This document shows positions 17,578-26,264 of a DNA stretch of 64,000 nt, piece by piece (position 1 is the stretch's first letter; every line of letters begins with the position of its first letter). The notes below the pieces were generated by a model. That model saw nothing but the letters and a program-made list of their open reading frames with translations, did not search any database and was not told the DNA's origin. Origin of the DNA: Alistipes sp. CHKCI003 (lineage in GTDB: Bacteria; Bacteroidota; Bacteroidia; Bacteroidales; Rikenellaceae). The DNA lies in the NCBI RefSeq assembly GCF_900021155.1, contig NZ_FCNT01000059.1, positions 62,001-126,000 on the forward strand. The letters run 5' to 3'. The position numbers and the translations under genes were made by a program.

Positions 17578-18574
17578 TCGCTCGCTGCTGAGCGTCATCT
17601 TGTCGTTCGTGTGCTTCCTGTCCGCCGCGGGATGCAGCAAGGGTGAGCCCATCTACCGAATCGAACTGCTCGATTGCGATCCGCTATTGAACGACTCGTC
17701 GGAGTATATGGTCGTCTTGGGTGATTTGCAGGAATATACGGGGAATCAACACTATCGGCCGTGGCTTCAGCATACGATGGACTGGATCTGGTCGCAGTGC
17801 CGTTACGGCCGTAAAATACGGAGTATTCTTCAGGTCGGCGACGTAACCTCGAATAATTCCGTCGGCAACTGGGAGGTTTTCATGTATCATTACAGGCAGG
17901 TCGGAAAGATCGTTCCGACGATCGTCTGTGCCGGCAATCACGATTATACGTGGGGCGAAGACGGTTGGCAGATCGAGGACCGCTATTCGACATTGTTTTC
18001 GGATTACGTTACTTACGAGGGGACACCGGCAGAGGTGATCGAACGCTTCGAGCCGGAGCGGACGGAAAATGTCGTGATCGGCCTGACGCTGGGCGGGGAG
18101 CGCTGCAACGTACTCGTTCTCGAGTACGGAGCTCGGGACGAGGTGGTACAGTGGGCGGCCGCATATGTAGCTGCACATCCGGATCAGCGGTTCATACTGC
18201 TGACACACGAATTTCTGACGGCAAAAGGCGTGCGGATCTCCAAAGGGTCGTCGGCCGAAGCGCAGTTTGTCGATCAGTCCTGCAATACGCCGGAGGAAAT
18301 TTGGGAGAAGCTGGTTTTCGGGAACGACAACATCGTGTGCGTGCTGTGCGGACACAACGGATTCGTGCAGCGCCTCTTTTCGCCGAATGCGACGGGACGC
18401 GAGGTGCCCCAGATTTTGTTCAACGTTCAATATCAGGCGAACGGCGGGGATGGATGGATCCAGTTGTGGGAATTTTCACCGGACAGGGACACCGTCGTCG
18501 TCAGAACTTACAATACGGTTCGCAACGAAGTTCTTCAGGATCCGAACGGGACGTTCGAATTCGGATGGAGATGA
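17558..18574 (+). CDS. Metallophosphoesterase lipoprotein
   Basis: This 338-residue calcineurin-like metallophosphoesterase has a lipoprotein signal peptide (hydrophobic stretch, lipobox LSAAGC near residue 26), so it is probably anchored in the periplasm or outer membrane. Metal-ligand motifs appear in order: GDLQEY, VGDVTSNN, CAGNHDYTW, LLTHEF and LCGHNG. The first motif lacks the usual DxH spacing. It overlaps the unknown gene upstream by 20 bases. Its presence in a locus encoding CDP-linked transfer suggests it could trim phosphoesters from the polysaccharide or its precursors, but the substrate is not known. Confidence 0.85.
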   Translation: MPVFRNSRSLLSVILSFVCFLSAAGCSKGEPIYRIELLDCDPLLNDSSEYMVVLGDLQEYTGNQHYRPWLQHTMDWIWSQCRYGRKIRSILQVGDVTSNNSVGNWEVFMYHYRQVGKIVPTIVCAGNHDYTWGEDGWQIEDRYSTLFSDYVTYEGTPAEVIERFEPERTENVVIGLTLGGERCNVLVLEYGARDEVVQWAAAYVAAHPDQRFILLTHEFLTAKGVRISKGSSAEAQFVDQSCNTPEEIWEKLVFGNDNIVCVLCGHNGFVQRLFSPNATGREVPQILFNVQYQANGGDGWIQLWEFSPDRDTVVVRTYNTVRNEVLQDPNGTFEFGWR

Positions 18575-18620
18575 TGCCGACGAGGCATCCCCGGTTGCGC
18601 GAAGCAAATATGGAATAGAT

Positions 18621-20450
18621 ATGCAAGCAATCATTTTGGCGGCCGGAATGGGGCGCCGACTGGGAGACCTGACGCGCAGGAACACCAAGTGCATGATCGA
18701 GGTGAACGGGATACGGCTGATCGACCGGTTGTTGGGCCAACTCTCGACACTCGGACTCAGGCGGATCGTGCTGGTCGTCGGGTACGAAGGGGCTCGCCTG
18801 CGCGAACACGTGGGGACCGAATACGGCGGGTTGCCCGTCGAATATGTCGAGAATCCGATCTACGATAAAACCAATAACATCTATTCGCTGGCGCTGGCCA
18901 AGGAGTTTTTGCAGCAGGACGATACGCTGCTGGTCGAATCGGATCTGATTTTCGACGACTCGCTTTTCCCGATGCTTCTCGATAGTCCCTATAAGAATGC
19001 GGCTCTTGTGGCTAAATACGAGAGTTGGATGGATGGAACGATGGTCCGGCTGGACGAGGAGAACAATATCGTGAACTTCATTCCGAAGAAAGCCTTCAAG
19101 TACGAGGATACGGATACATACTACAAGACGGTCAACATCTATAAGTTCAGCAGGGAATTTTCGGTAGACCGCTACGTTCCTTTTCTGGAAGCCTATACGC
19201 GGGCCCTCGGGTTCAACGAATATTACGAACAGGTGCTCCGCGTCATCACGCTGCTCGATTCGTGCGATTTCAAGGCCCTCCCCTTGCGTGAGGGACAGAA
19301 GTGGTACGAAATCGACGATGTGCAGGATTTAAGGATCGCCGAGACCCTCTTTGCGGATACCGCGGACCGGTTGCGGAAGTATCAGCAGTGCTACGGCGGA
19401 TATTGGCGTTTCCCGTCGATGCTGGATTTCTGCTATCTGGTGAATCCCTATTTTCCGTCGGGCCGCATGGTCGAAGAGATGAAAGCCAATTTCGAAACCC
19501 TGCTGCGCGAGTATCCTTCGGGCATGGAGGTGAACTCCATGCTCGGAGCCAAGTATTTCGGCATCCGGCAGGAATACGTGTGCGTAGGAAACGGAGCGGC
19601 GGAGCTCATCAAGAGTCTCATGAGATGCATTACGGGCGATGTAGGGGTCGTTTATCCTACTTTCGAGGAGTATCCGAACCGGCTGGAACCGGAGCGTATC
19701 GTGGCCTATGTGCCCGAAAACGCTGATTTCGCCTACACGGCCGCCGATCTGACGGCCTTTTTCGGCAGCCGCCGGATCGAAGCGCTGTTGCTGATCAATC
19801 CGGACAATCCCTCGGGCAATTACATTCCGAAGAATGAGGTGTTGGAGTTGGCGGTTTGGTGTGCCGGACGGGGAGTCCGACTTGTGGTCGACGAATCGTT
19901 CGTCGATTTCTCCGAAGATTATGCCTCCGATTCTCTGCTGTGCGACGAGACGCTCGAAACGCATCCCGAGCTGGTCGTGATGAAGAGCATTTCGAAATCA
20001 TACGGTGTGCCGGGGCTCCGGCTGGGAGTTGCAGCATCGGCCGATGCAAGGCTGATCGCATGGATGAAAAAAGATGTCCCGATTTGGAACATCAACTCCT
20101 TCGCCGAATTTTACATGCAGATATTCGGGAAGTACGAAGCGGATTACCGGCGTGCGTGTGCGAAGTTCCTGACGGAAAGGGCCCGTTTCTTTTCGGACCT
20201 GAAGAGCGTGCCGTTTCTGCGGGTCGTTCCTTCGCAGGCCAACTATTTCCTGTGCGAGGTGCGAGGCGGCCTTACCGCTCACGGACTGACGCGGGAATTG
20301 CTCGACCGGTATCGCATTTTAATCAAGGACTGCACTTCGAAAAAAGGCTTTACCGACGGTCGTCAGTATGTCCGGATCGCCGTGCGGAACCGGACGGACA
20401 ACGAACGGTTGATCGAAGCGCTGAACGGAATCGAAACACACGGTTTATGA
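18621..20450 (+). CDS. Fusion: LicC-like nucleotidyltransferase and class I/II PLP aminotransferase
   Basis: This 609-residue protein joins two enzymes. Residues 1 to about 240 are a sugar-phosphate-type nucleotidyltransferase (MQAIILAAGMGRRLGDLTRRN, KCMIEVNG), closest in look to LicC-type CTP:phosphocholine cytidylyltransferases. The rest is a PLP enzyme of the HisC/CobD kind (NPDNPSGNYIPK, VVDESFVDFSED, PLP lysine in KSISKSYGVPGLRLG). The start is at the ATG at 18621; the frame is open further upstream but overlaps the phosphoesterase gene. Similar fusions are known for activation of aminoalkyl phosphates or phosphonates. The product here is unknown. It is coupled by ATGA to the next gene. 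Confidence 0.85.
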   Translation: MQAIILAAGMGRRLGDLTRRNTKCMIEVNGIRLIDRLLGQLSTLGLRRIVLVVGYEGARLREHVGTEYGGLPVEYVENPIYDKTNNIYSLALAKEFLQQDDTLLVESDLIFDDSLFPMLLDSPYKNAALVAKYESWMDGTMVRLDEENNIVNFIPKKAFKYEDTDTYYKTVNIYKFSREFSVDRYVPFLEAYTRALGFNEYYEQVLRVITLLDSCDFKALPLREGQKWYEIDDVQDLRIAETLFADTADRLRKYQQCYGGYWRFPSMLDFCYLVNPYFPSGRMVEEMKANFETLLREYPSGMEVNSMLGAKYFGIRQEYVCVGNGAAELIKSLMRCITGDVGVVYPTFEEYPNRLEPERIVAYVPENADFAYTAADLTAFFGSRRIEALLLINPDNPSGNYIPKNEVLELAVWCAGRGVRLVVDESFVDFSEDYASDSLLCDETLETHPELVVMKSISKSYGVPGLRLGVAASADARLIAWMKKDVPIWNINSFAEFYMQIFGKYEADYRRACAKFLTERARFFSDLKSVPFLRVVPSQANYFLCEVRGGLTAHGLTRELLDRYRILIKDCTSKKGFTDGRQYVRIAVRNRTDNERLIEALNGIETHGL

Positions 20451-21358
20451 AAATCATTACGGCCGAACAAATCGAGAGTTTGCACATCGCTCCGGCGGAA
20501 TGCGTCGAATGGGTGAAAGACGCCTTCCTGCTCAAGAATCGGTGCCAGCTGCCGGCTAAAATGTCCGTGCATCCTGCCGGCAACGATTTCTTCACCACCA
20601 TGCCCTGTCTGTTGCCCGATGAGTGCCACCGTTTCGGCGTGAAGGTCGTCTCGCGCATTCTCGGCAGAAAACCCGCGCTTAAGAGCGATCTGATGCTCTT
20701 CGACAGTTCGAACGGAGAATTGCTGGCTTTGGTCGATTGCGATTGGATTACGGCGATGCGGACCGGTGCCGTGGCGACGCTCGCCATCAGGACCTTTCGG
20801 TCCGCACGTGCGAAGACCTACGCTTTCGTGGGATTGGGAAGCACGGCCCGCGCGACCTTGTCGTGTCTGCTCGCTACGTCGGGACACGAACAACTCCGCA
20901 TCCGTTTGTTCCGCTATAAGGATCAGGCTGAAAAGACAATCGAGAGCTTCGCTTCGTATCCCGATGTCGCCTTCGAAACGGTGGATTCGATGGCACAACT
21001 GGCGGACGGGGCCGATGTGCTGGTCTCCTGCATTACGGATGCCGCCGGATTGCTGGTCGAGGACGATTCGTTGTTCAAACCCGGGGTTCTGGTCGTTCCG
21101 GTCCATACGCGCGGATTCCAGAACTGCGATCTGTGCTTCGACAAGGTCTTTGCTGACGACACGGATCATGTGCGGGGATTCCGCTATTTTCAGCAGTTCA
21201 GGCAGTTTCACGAATTCGCCGAAGTTCTGTCCGGAACGTGTCGCGGACGCGAAAGCGACACGGAACGCATCCTGTCCTATAACATCGGTCTGGGACTGCA
21301 CGACGTTTATTTTGCGAACCGGATCTATCGGCTTCTGTACCCGCAATGCAACCTCTGA
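20447..21358 (+). CDS. Ornithine cyclodeaminase/mu-crystallin family protein
   Basis: This 303-residue NAD(P)-dependent enzyme belongs to a family that includes ornithine cyclodeaminase, ketimine reductases and alanine dehydrogenases. Supporting motifs are the N-terminal QLPAKMSVHPAGNDFFTTMP, the substrate/cofactor region ALVDCDWITAMRTGAVATLA, the Rossmann GLGSTARATL, and VLVSCITDAAG. Its start overlaps the fusion gene by 4 bases (ATGA), implying coupled action: it may make or reduce the amino compound that the fusion enzyme activates. The exact reaction cannot be read from sequence. Confidence 0.85.
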   Translation: MKIITAEQIESLHIAPAECVEWVKDAFLLKNRCQLPAKMSVHPAGNDFFTTMPCLLPDECHRFGVKVVSRILGRKPALKSDLMLFDSSNGELLALVDCDWITAMRTGAVATLAIRTFRSARAKTYAFVGLGSTARATLSCLLATSGHEQLRIRLFRYKDQAEKTIESFASYPDVAFETVDSMAQLADGADVLVSCITDAAGLLVEDDSLFKPGVLVVPVHTRGFQNCDLCFDKVFADDTDHVRGFRYFQQFRQFHEFAEVLSGTCRGRESDTERILSYNIGLGLHDVYFANRIYRLLYPQCNL

Positions 21359-22776
21359 AGAAGCGCACCCTTCGGGGAATCTTGTGGAACGGCGTGCAAC
21401 GCTTCGGTACGCTGGCCGTCTCGTTAGCCGCCAATTTGGTACTGGTCCGGATGCTGACGCCGGAAGATTTCGGCTGCATCGGGATTTTGCTGGTTTTCGT
21501 CGCGGTGTCGCAAACGCTCATCGACGGAGGATTCACGGCAGCGCTGATCCAGAAAAAGGAGGTCTCGCAAACCGATTATTCCACCGTTTTCTATTGGAAT
21601 CTGATTCTTTCCGTACTCCTAATCGGAGCTCTTGCGCTCGTCTCGCCACTCGTCGCCGCCTTTTACCGGATCGACGCGCTGAACGATATTCTGAGGGCGC
21701 AGAGCGTCGTGTTGCTCATCAATTCGTTCTGCATCGTACAGACGGCGCAGCTGATTAAAAAACTGGAGTTCAAGGTGCTTGCCATCCGATCGGTCGCCGC
21801 GGCGATGATCGGGGCGATCGTCGCCATACTGTTGGCTTACAGGGGATGGGGCGTCTGGAGTTTGGTCGTCAAGGAGTTGGTCGCATCGTCCGTGGGGGCA
21901 GTGTTGCTCTGGTCGTTCTGCAAATGGCATCCGTCGCCGATTTTCAGTTGGCGGTCTTTTCGGGGGATGTTCCGCTTCGGTTCGATGATATTCGTTTCCG
22001 ATGTCATAAACACGCTCTATCAGAATATGCAGGCATTGATTATAGGCCGTGCTTTTTCCGTTCAGGAGTTAGGTTATTACAGTCAGGCGCGCAAGCTGGA
22101 AGAGGTACCGGTCAACGGCGGAACTACCGTGCTCACGCAGGTATTGTTCCCCGTTTATTCGTCGATTGCCGATCAATACGAACGGTTGAAATCGTTGGTG
22201 CGCAAGAACGTGGTGTTGATTACCTATCTATCCTTCTCGATCATGTTTTTGCTGATCGTCATCGCCCGTCCTCTGCTGCTGGTCCTCTTTACGGACAAGT
22301 GGGCGCCGGCAATCCCGCTTTTTCAGATTCTCTGTTTCGAGGGAGTATTCTATCCGCTTAATTGCGCAAATGCCTTGCTGTTCAAATCGTTGGGTAATGG
22401 TAAAGTTTATTTTATTTTGCAGTCGGTAAAACGTTTGATTTCGCTGTTGATGATTCTCTATTCTGTGAGATTCGGACTTTATGGCATGATGTGGGCGATT
22501 GCGGCGATGGGTATTCTCTCCTATGTGATCAATCTGGTTTTTACCCATCGGATTTTCGGATACCGTGTCCGCGAGCAGTTGTCCGACATTCTTCCGAACC
22601 TTTTGTTGTCAGTGGTGGTCGCTACGACGACATGGGGAATTTTGCGTCTGTTGGATTTCGGGGATCATCTTGTGCATATTGTAACTGGAAGTCTCCTTTT
22701 CGGATTTCTTTTTATGGCCCTTTCGCGCGTATTCGGAATGAAAGGGTTCAGACTTATGTTGGATCTATGGAAATAA
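21346..22776 (+). CDS. wzx: Polysaccharide flippase, WzxC-like
   Basis: This 476-residue integral membrane protein of the MATE-like Wzx superfamily probably flips lipid-linked repeat units across the inner membrane. About 12-14 hydrophobic segments are visible. The N-terminal block GILWNGVQRFGTLAVSLAANLVLVRMLTPEDFG is characteristic of the WzxC branch. It overlaps the upstream gene by 13 bases and the downstream gene by 10. With the Wzy-like gene at 26261 it marks the locus as Wzx/Wzy-dependent. Confidence 0.9.
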   Translation: MQPLKKRTLRGILWNGVQRFGTLAVSLAANLVLVRMLTPEDFGCIGILLVFVAVSQTLIDGGFTAALIQKKEVSQTDYSTVFYWNLILSVLLIGALALVSPLVAAFYRIDALNDILRAQSVVLLINSFCIVQTAQLIKKLEFKVLAIRSVAAAMIGAIVAILLAYRGWGVWSLVVKELVASSVGAVLLWSFCKWHPSPIFSWRSFRGMFRFGSMIFVSDVINTLYQNMQALIIGRAFSVQELGYYSQARKLEEVPVNGGTTVLTQVLFPVYSSIADQYERLKSLVRKNVVLITYLSFSIMFLLIVIARPLLLVLFTDKWAPAIPLFQILCFEGVFYPLNCANALLFKSLGNGKVYFILQSVKRLISLLMILYSVRFGLYGMMWAIAAMGILSYVINLVFTHRIFGYRVREQLSDILPNLLLSVVVATTTWGILRLLDFGDHLVHIVTGSLLFGFLFMALSRVFGMKGFRLMLDLWK

Positions 22777-23186
22777 AGAACAATCTGAAACGTCATCTTG
22801 TCGGAACCGTCAAAGGTTGGCGGGTGGCCAAAGCATCCCGGTACGCTGCGCGGGAGGAGGTGGCATACGGTTTCAAAATCCGTTTGGAAGAGCTTGTGGG
22901 GGACGAAAAAGAACGTTTGACCAGAGTGGGAGAGAGTGTGGTTGCCTATTTCGGACGTGTGGTCGCTACGGCGCTCGAAGCGCACAGACAGATTCCGACC
23001 TGTGCTTTTGCCGGTTGGGATCTGGCTTTGGCGAAGGACGGCCGTGTGCTGTTGATCGAAGCTAATCTGACGTGGCCTGAAATATTTGGTGCGCAGATGT
23101 GCTGCGGTCCTATTTTCGGTGAACGGACGGACGAGGTGATTGATTTTCTGAAAAGACCGCGCAAGCAGAGCCGGCTCTTTTATTAG
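22767..23186 (+). CDS. Short ATP-grasp fragment (sugar-transfer associated type), possibly truncated
   Basis: The 139-residue product matches only the C-terminal part of sugar-transfer-associated ATP-grasp proteins: AGWDLALAKDGRVLLIEANLTWPEIF parallels IGWDIALGEMGPIFIEGNDNWEI in the full-length protein encoded immediately downstream. The ATP-binding N-terminal and central domains are missing, so it is unlikely to be an active ligase alone. It may be a remnant of a duplication or a partner subunit. The start overlaps wzx by 10 bases and the stop abuts the next ATG, so it is translated with the operon if real. Confidence 0.65.
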   Translation: MEIKNNLKRHLVGTVKGWRVAKASRYAAREEVAYGFKIRLEELVGDEKERLTRVGESVVAYFGRVVATALEAHRQIPTCAFAGWDLALAKDGRVLLIEANLTWPEIFGAQMCCGPIFGERTDEVIDFLKRPRKQSRLFY

Positions 23187-24311
23187 ATGGCCATGAGAAA
23201 GAAATTGCTGGCATTCACGGAGCGGCTGTTGGCTCTGTTTTTGGACAATCTCTATGTAAAGCCGAAGAATGTGTGCCGCTTGCTGCTGCATCCCGGGCGG
23301 TTCCTCGGTCGAAGCTATTTCCCCGAACAGAAATCCAAAAGCAAGACGGCTGTCCTGGCCGATCAGTTGCGGAATATCCTCCTGTACGGAGATGTGGATC
23401 ATTTTTACTATTTCTACGGTTTGGACGTGAAGCGATCCGGCCGAAGGAGGGACTACGTGCATTATGCCGTTTTCTCGAAACGTCGGGATCGGTTGAATCT
23501 TTCCTCGCCCTTCAACAGTTCGTGCATACTCAGAAATAAATTGTATTTCGGCATATTCGCACGGGCCGTCGGCTTGACCACGCCTGCCAATGTGGCCTAT
23601 GTGCGTATGCCGGATGTGCTGCTGCTCGAAACCGGAGAGCACGTCTCGTTGGAAAAATTCGTCGACACGTGCGAAGGAAATTTGTTCTGCAAACTGCTCG
23701 ACGGAGAATGCGGGACGGGTATTTTCGAACTCGAAATCCGCGGCAGAAGGATTTTTATCGACGGTGCCGAGGCGGATGCCGGGATTTTGCACGCTCGCCT
23801 GTGCGGCGGCGTCTTTCTGATGCAGGAGCGCGTGAAGCAGCATCATTCGCTGGATGAATTGTATGCAGGTGCGGTCAACACGGTTCGATTGGTAACGGTG
23901 CGCGATCTCAGAAGCGGCGGAATCGAGGTGCTGCCGTCGATCTTGCGCGTGGGAGCGAACGGCAGCAGGGTGGACAACACTTCGCAGGGCGGCATTGCGG
24001 TCGGATTCGATCTGCAAACCGGAAGATTGAATGAGTTGGGATTTTTCAAACCCGAATTCGGACTTACGACGACGGTTCATCCCGATTCGGGAATCAGGTT
24101 CGGAACGTTCGTGCTGCCCCACCTCGACACGATGATCGAGCAGGCCAAATATTTCCATTCGTTTCTCGGCATGCATTCGATCGGCTGGGACATCGCGCTC
24201 GGCGAGATGGGACCGATATTCATCGAGGGCAACGACAATTGGGAGATCAACGGACATCAGGATTATGAACACGGCTTGATGGCGGACTTCCGCAGATTGT
24301 TTTATGAATAA
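23187..24311 (+). CDS. Sugar-transfer-associated ATP-grasp protein
   Basis: This 374-residue protein fits the ATP-grasp family found in capsule and exopolysaccharide loci. It has the lysine-containing segment FCKLLDGECGTGIF, an acidic metal-binding stretch GWDIALGEMGPIFIEGN, and QERVKQHHSLDELYAGAVNTVRLVTV. Such proteins probably ligate an acyl or aminoacyl group to sugar residues, though the substrate is unknown. The start directly follows the previous stop; an alternative ATG is 6 bases later. The stop overlaps licD by 8 bases. Confidence 0.8.
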   Translation: MAMRKKLLAFTERLLALFLDNLYVKPKNVCRLLLHPGRFLGRSYFPEQKSKSKTAVLADQLRNILLYGDVDHFYYFYGLDVKRSGRRRDYVHYAVFSKRRDRLNLSSPFNSSCILRNKLYFGIFARAVGLTTPANVAYVRMPDVLLLETGEHVSLEKFVDTCEGNLFCKLLDGECGTGIFELEIRGRRIFIDGAEADAGILHARLCGGVFLMQERVKQHHSLDELYAGAVNTVRLVTVRDLRSGGIEVLPSILRVGANGSRVDNTSQGGIAVGFDLQTGRLNELGFFKPEFGLTTTVHPDSGIRFGTFVLPHLDTMIEQAKYFHSFLGMHSIGWDIALGEMGPIFIEGNDNWEINGHQDYEHGLMADFRRLFYE

Positions 24312-25125
24312 TTCGAGTCTACAACAGGAGTTGCGGGCGCGGTTCAACCCCGACGGATCGCTTCTGCGCAGGCATCAGCTCCGGATGCTGGAGATGCTGA
24401 CCTACATAGACGGTGTGTGCGTGCAACACGATATTCCCTATTGGCTCAGTTCGGGCACTCTGTTGGGGGCGGTTCGCCACGGAGGATTCATTCCGTGGGA
24501 CGACGACGTGGACATCGAACTGCTGCGCAGGGATTACAAGAGACTGCTTCGGGTGCTGCGTACCGAAAAAGAGGGCAGGTACCGTTTGCAGACCCATAGC
24601 ACGGACAACGGTTATTTTTTCCCGTTCGCCAAATTGCGCGATATGCATTCGGTGCTGCGGGAAAACGACGACATCGACCTCGGGTTTGCCTATCGAGGGA
24701 TATACATCGATATTTTTCCGTTGGAGGTCAACAAGTACCCCCTTTCTAAAGCGCTGGGCTGGTTTCATCTGCGGGTGCAACGGCTGTCGGCCGGAAACAG
24801 CGGCCGCAGTCGGTTCGGACGTGCGGCGGCGAACGTGCTGTTCGGATGCGAACGATATGCGATTTGGCCGCTGTTCAGAGCCGTATACGGATTATGGCCC
24901 CGCAATCCGGTAAACCATACGTTCGGGGTCTGTTTTTATAAGAGCCGTGATCTTCGAACGGTTTTTCCGCTGAAGAGAATCCCGTTCGAAGGGGCGATGT
25001 TGCCGGTCCCCTGCGATACGGATACTTATCTGAGGCACATCTACGGGGATTATGAGAAACTGCCGCCGCTCGACAGGATCGTTCCGCATACGGCCGACGT
25101 AATCATTTACGAACAAGAGCGATGA
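24304..25125 (+). CDS. licD: LicD-family phosphotransferase
   Basis: LicD-type enzymes move a phospho-substituent (phosphocholine in known cases) from a CDP donor to a surface glycan. The 273-residue protein has the diagnostic LSSGTLLGAVRHGGFIPWDDDVDIE block at about residues 49-73, including the DDDVDIE metal motif, and the later PFAKLRDMHS and YIDIFPLE. Together with the LicC-like cytidylyltransferase fusion at 18621 it forms an activation-transfer pair. It overlaps neighbours on both sides (8 and 4 bases). The transferred group is not determined. Confidence 0.9.
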   Translation: MNNSSLQQELRARFNPDGSLLRRHQLRMLEMLTYIDGVCVQHDIPYWLSSGTLLGAVRHGGFIPWDDDVDIELLRRDYKRLLRVLRTEKEGRYRLQTHSTDNGYFFPFAKLRDMHSVLRENDDIDLGFAYRGIYIDIFPLEVNKYPLSKALGWFHLRVQRLSAGNSGRSRFGRAAANVLFGCERYAIWPLFRAVYGLWPRNPVNHTFGVCFYKSRDLRTVFPLKRIPFEGAMLPVPCDTDTYLRHIYGDYEKLPPLDRIVPHTADVIIYEQER

Positions 25126-26264
25126 AACTCGTTTATTGCATACCTTCGCTCGATTCGGCCGGCGGTACGGAGCGTGTGCTGACCAATAAGGTGAACTATC
25201 TGGCCGAACACTACGGTTGGGAAATCCATATCGTCCTGACCGAACGGCAGAAAGGAGCGCCCTATTTCCCGTTGCACCCCTCCGTGCGAATCGTGGAGCT
25301 GGATCTCGATTTCCGCGCGGATTACGGATGCGGCATCCTCGGCAAGTCCGTGGCGTATGTCCGTAAGATCCGCACATACCGTCGGGAGTTGGAAAAACTG
25401 TTGATGCATCTGCGGCCGGATATTACGACTTCGCTGCTGTCGCACGAAATCGACTTTCTGCATAAACTGCGGGACGGGAGCAAGAAAATCGGAGAGAATC
25501 ATTTTTACAAGGATTTTCGGCTCGGATTCATTGCCATGGGAAGACGATCCTCGCTGTTGCGCCGCTGTGTGGCGTGGCTTCGCAACCGTCAGTTGATCGC
25601 GTGCGTGCGGCGTCTGGACGAGTTGGTCGTGCTGACTGAGGATGACGCCCGCGCGTGGCACGAGGTGCGTTATAAAACCGTGATCCCGAATGCACTGACC
25701 TGTTTTCCGGAAAGAGTCTCGGACGGCGGAGCAAAGCGGGTCGTGGCTGCCGGAAGGTACGTGCCGCAGAAAGGATACGATCTGCTGCTGAGGACGTGGG
25801 AGAAGGTGCGGCGGGAATTTCCCGATTGGGAGCTCGTCATTTACGGCGACGGCGAGGCCCGGCCCGAACTCGAACGTTATGCGGCCACGCACGGATTGGA
25901 CGATGTCCGCTTGGAGCATGCCGTGAACGATGTGTTCGACCGTTTTGCGGAGAGCTCCCTTTCGGTCCTTTCTTCGCGTTTCGAAGGTTTCGGGCTGGTG
26001 GTCATCGAGGCGATGGCCTGCGGACTGCCCGTGGTGGCTTTCGACTGCAAATGCGGCCCCGGCGAAATCATTCGCAACGGCGAAGACGGGTTGCTGGTGC
26101 CGGCAGGCGATTGCGAGGCGCTGGCCGAAGGGATGGAGCGGCTGATGCGGGACGAGGGGCTCCGGCGCCGAATGGGGCGGGCCGCCCGCAGCAATGTGGA
26201 ACGTTATCGGATGGAGCGCGTGATGAAGCAGTGGGTGGCGCTGTACGAACGGCTGCTGGTATGA
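25122..26264 (+). CDS. Glycosyltransferase family 4-like
   Basis: This 380-residue GT-B glycosyltransferase has an N-terminal acceptor domain beginning MKLVYCIPSLDSAGGTERVL and a C-terminal donor domain with VAAGRYVPQKGYDLLLRTWEKV, the ALSSRFEGFGLVVIEAMACGLPVVAF-type nucleotide-sugar site, and GEDGLLVPAGD. It adds one sugar to the repeat unit at the cytoplasmic face. The gene overlaps licD and the polymerase gene by 4 bases each. Donor sugar and linkage cannot be predicted. Confidence 0.9.
   Translation: MKLVYCIPSLDSAGGTERVLTNKVNYLAEHYGWEIHIVLTERQKGAPYFPLHPSVRIVELDLDFRADYGCGILGKSVAYVRKIRTYRRELEKLLMHLRPDITTSLLSHEIDFLHKLRDGSKKIGENHFYKDFRLGFIAMGRRSSLLRRCVAWLRNRQLIACVRRLDELVVLTEDDARAWHEVRYKTVIPNALTCFPERVSDGGAKRVVAAGRYVPQKGYDLLLRTWEKVRREFPDWELVIYGDGEARPELERYAATHGLDDVRLEHAVNDVFDRFAESSLSVLSSRFEGFGLVVIEAMACGLPVVAFDCKCGPGEIIRNGEDGLLVPAGDCEALAEGMERLMRDEGLRRRMGRAARSNVERYRMERVMKQWVALYERLLV

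Noticed and set aside
22491-22766. Upstream extension of the short ATP-grasp gene
   Set aside because: The extra codons overlap the end of wzx in another frame and do not resemble the missing ATP-grasp N-terminus.
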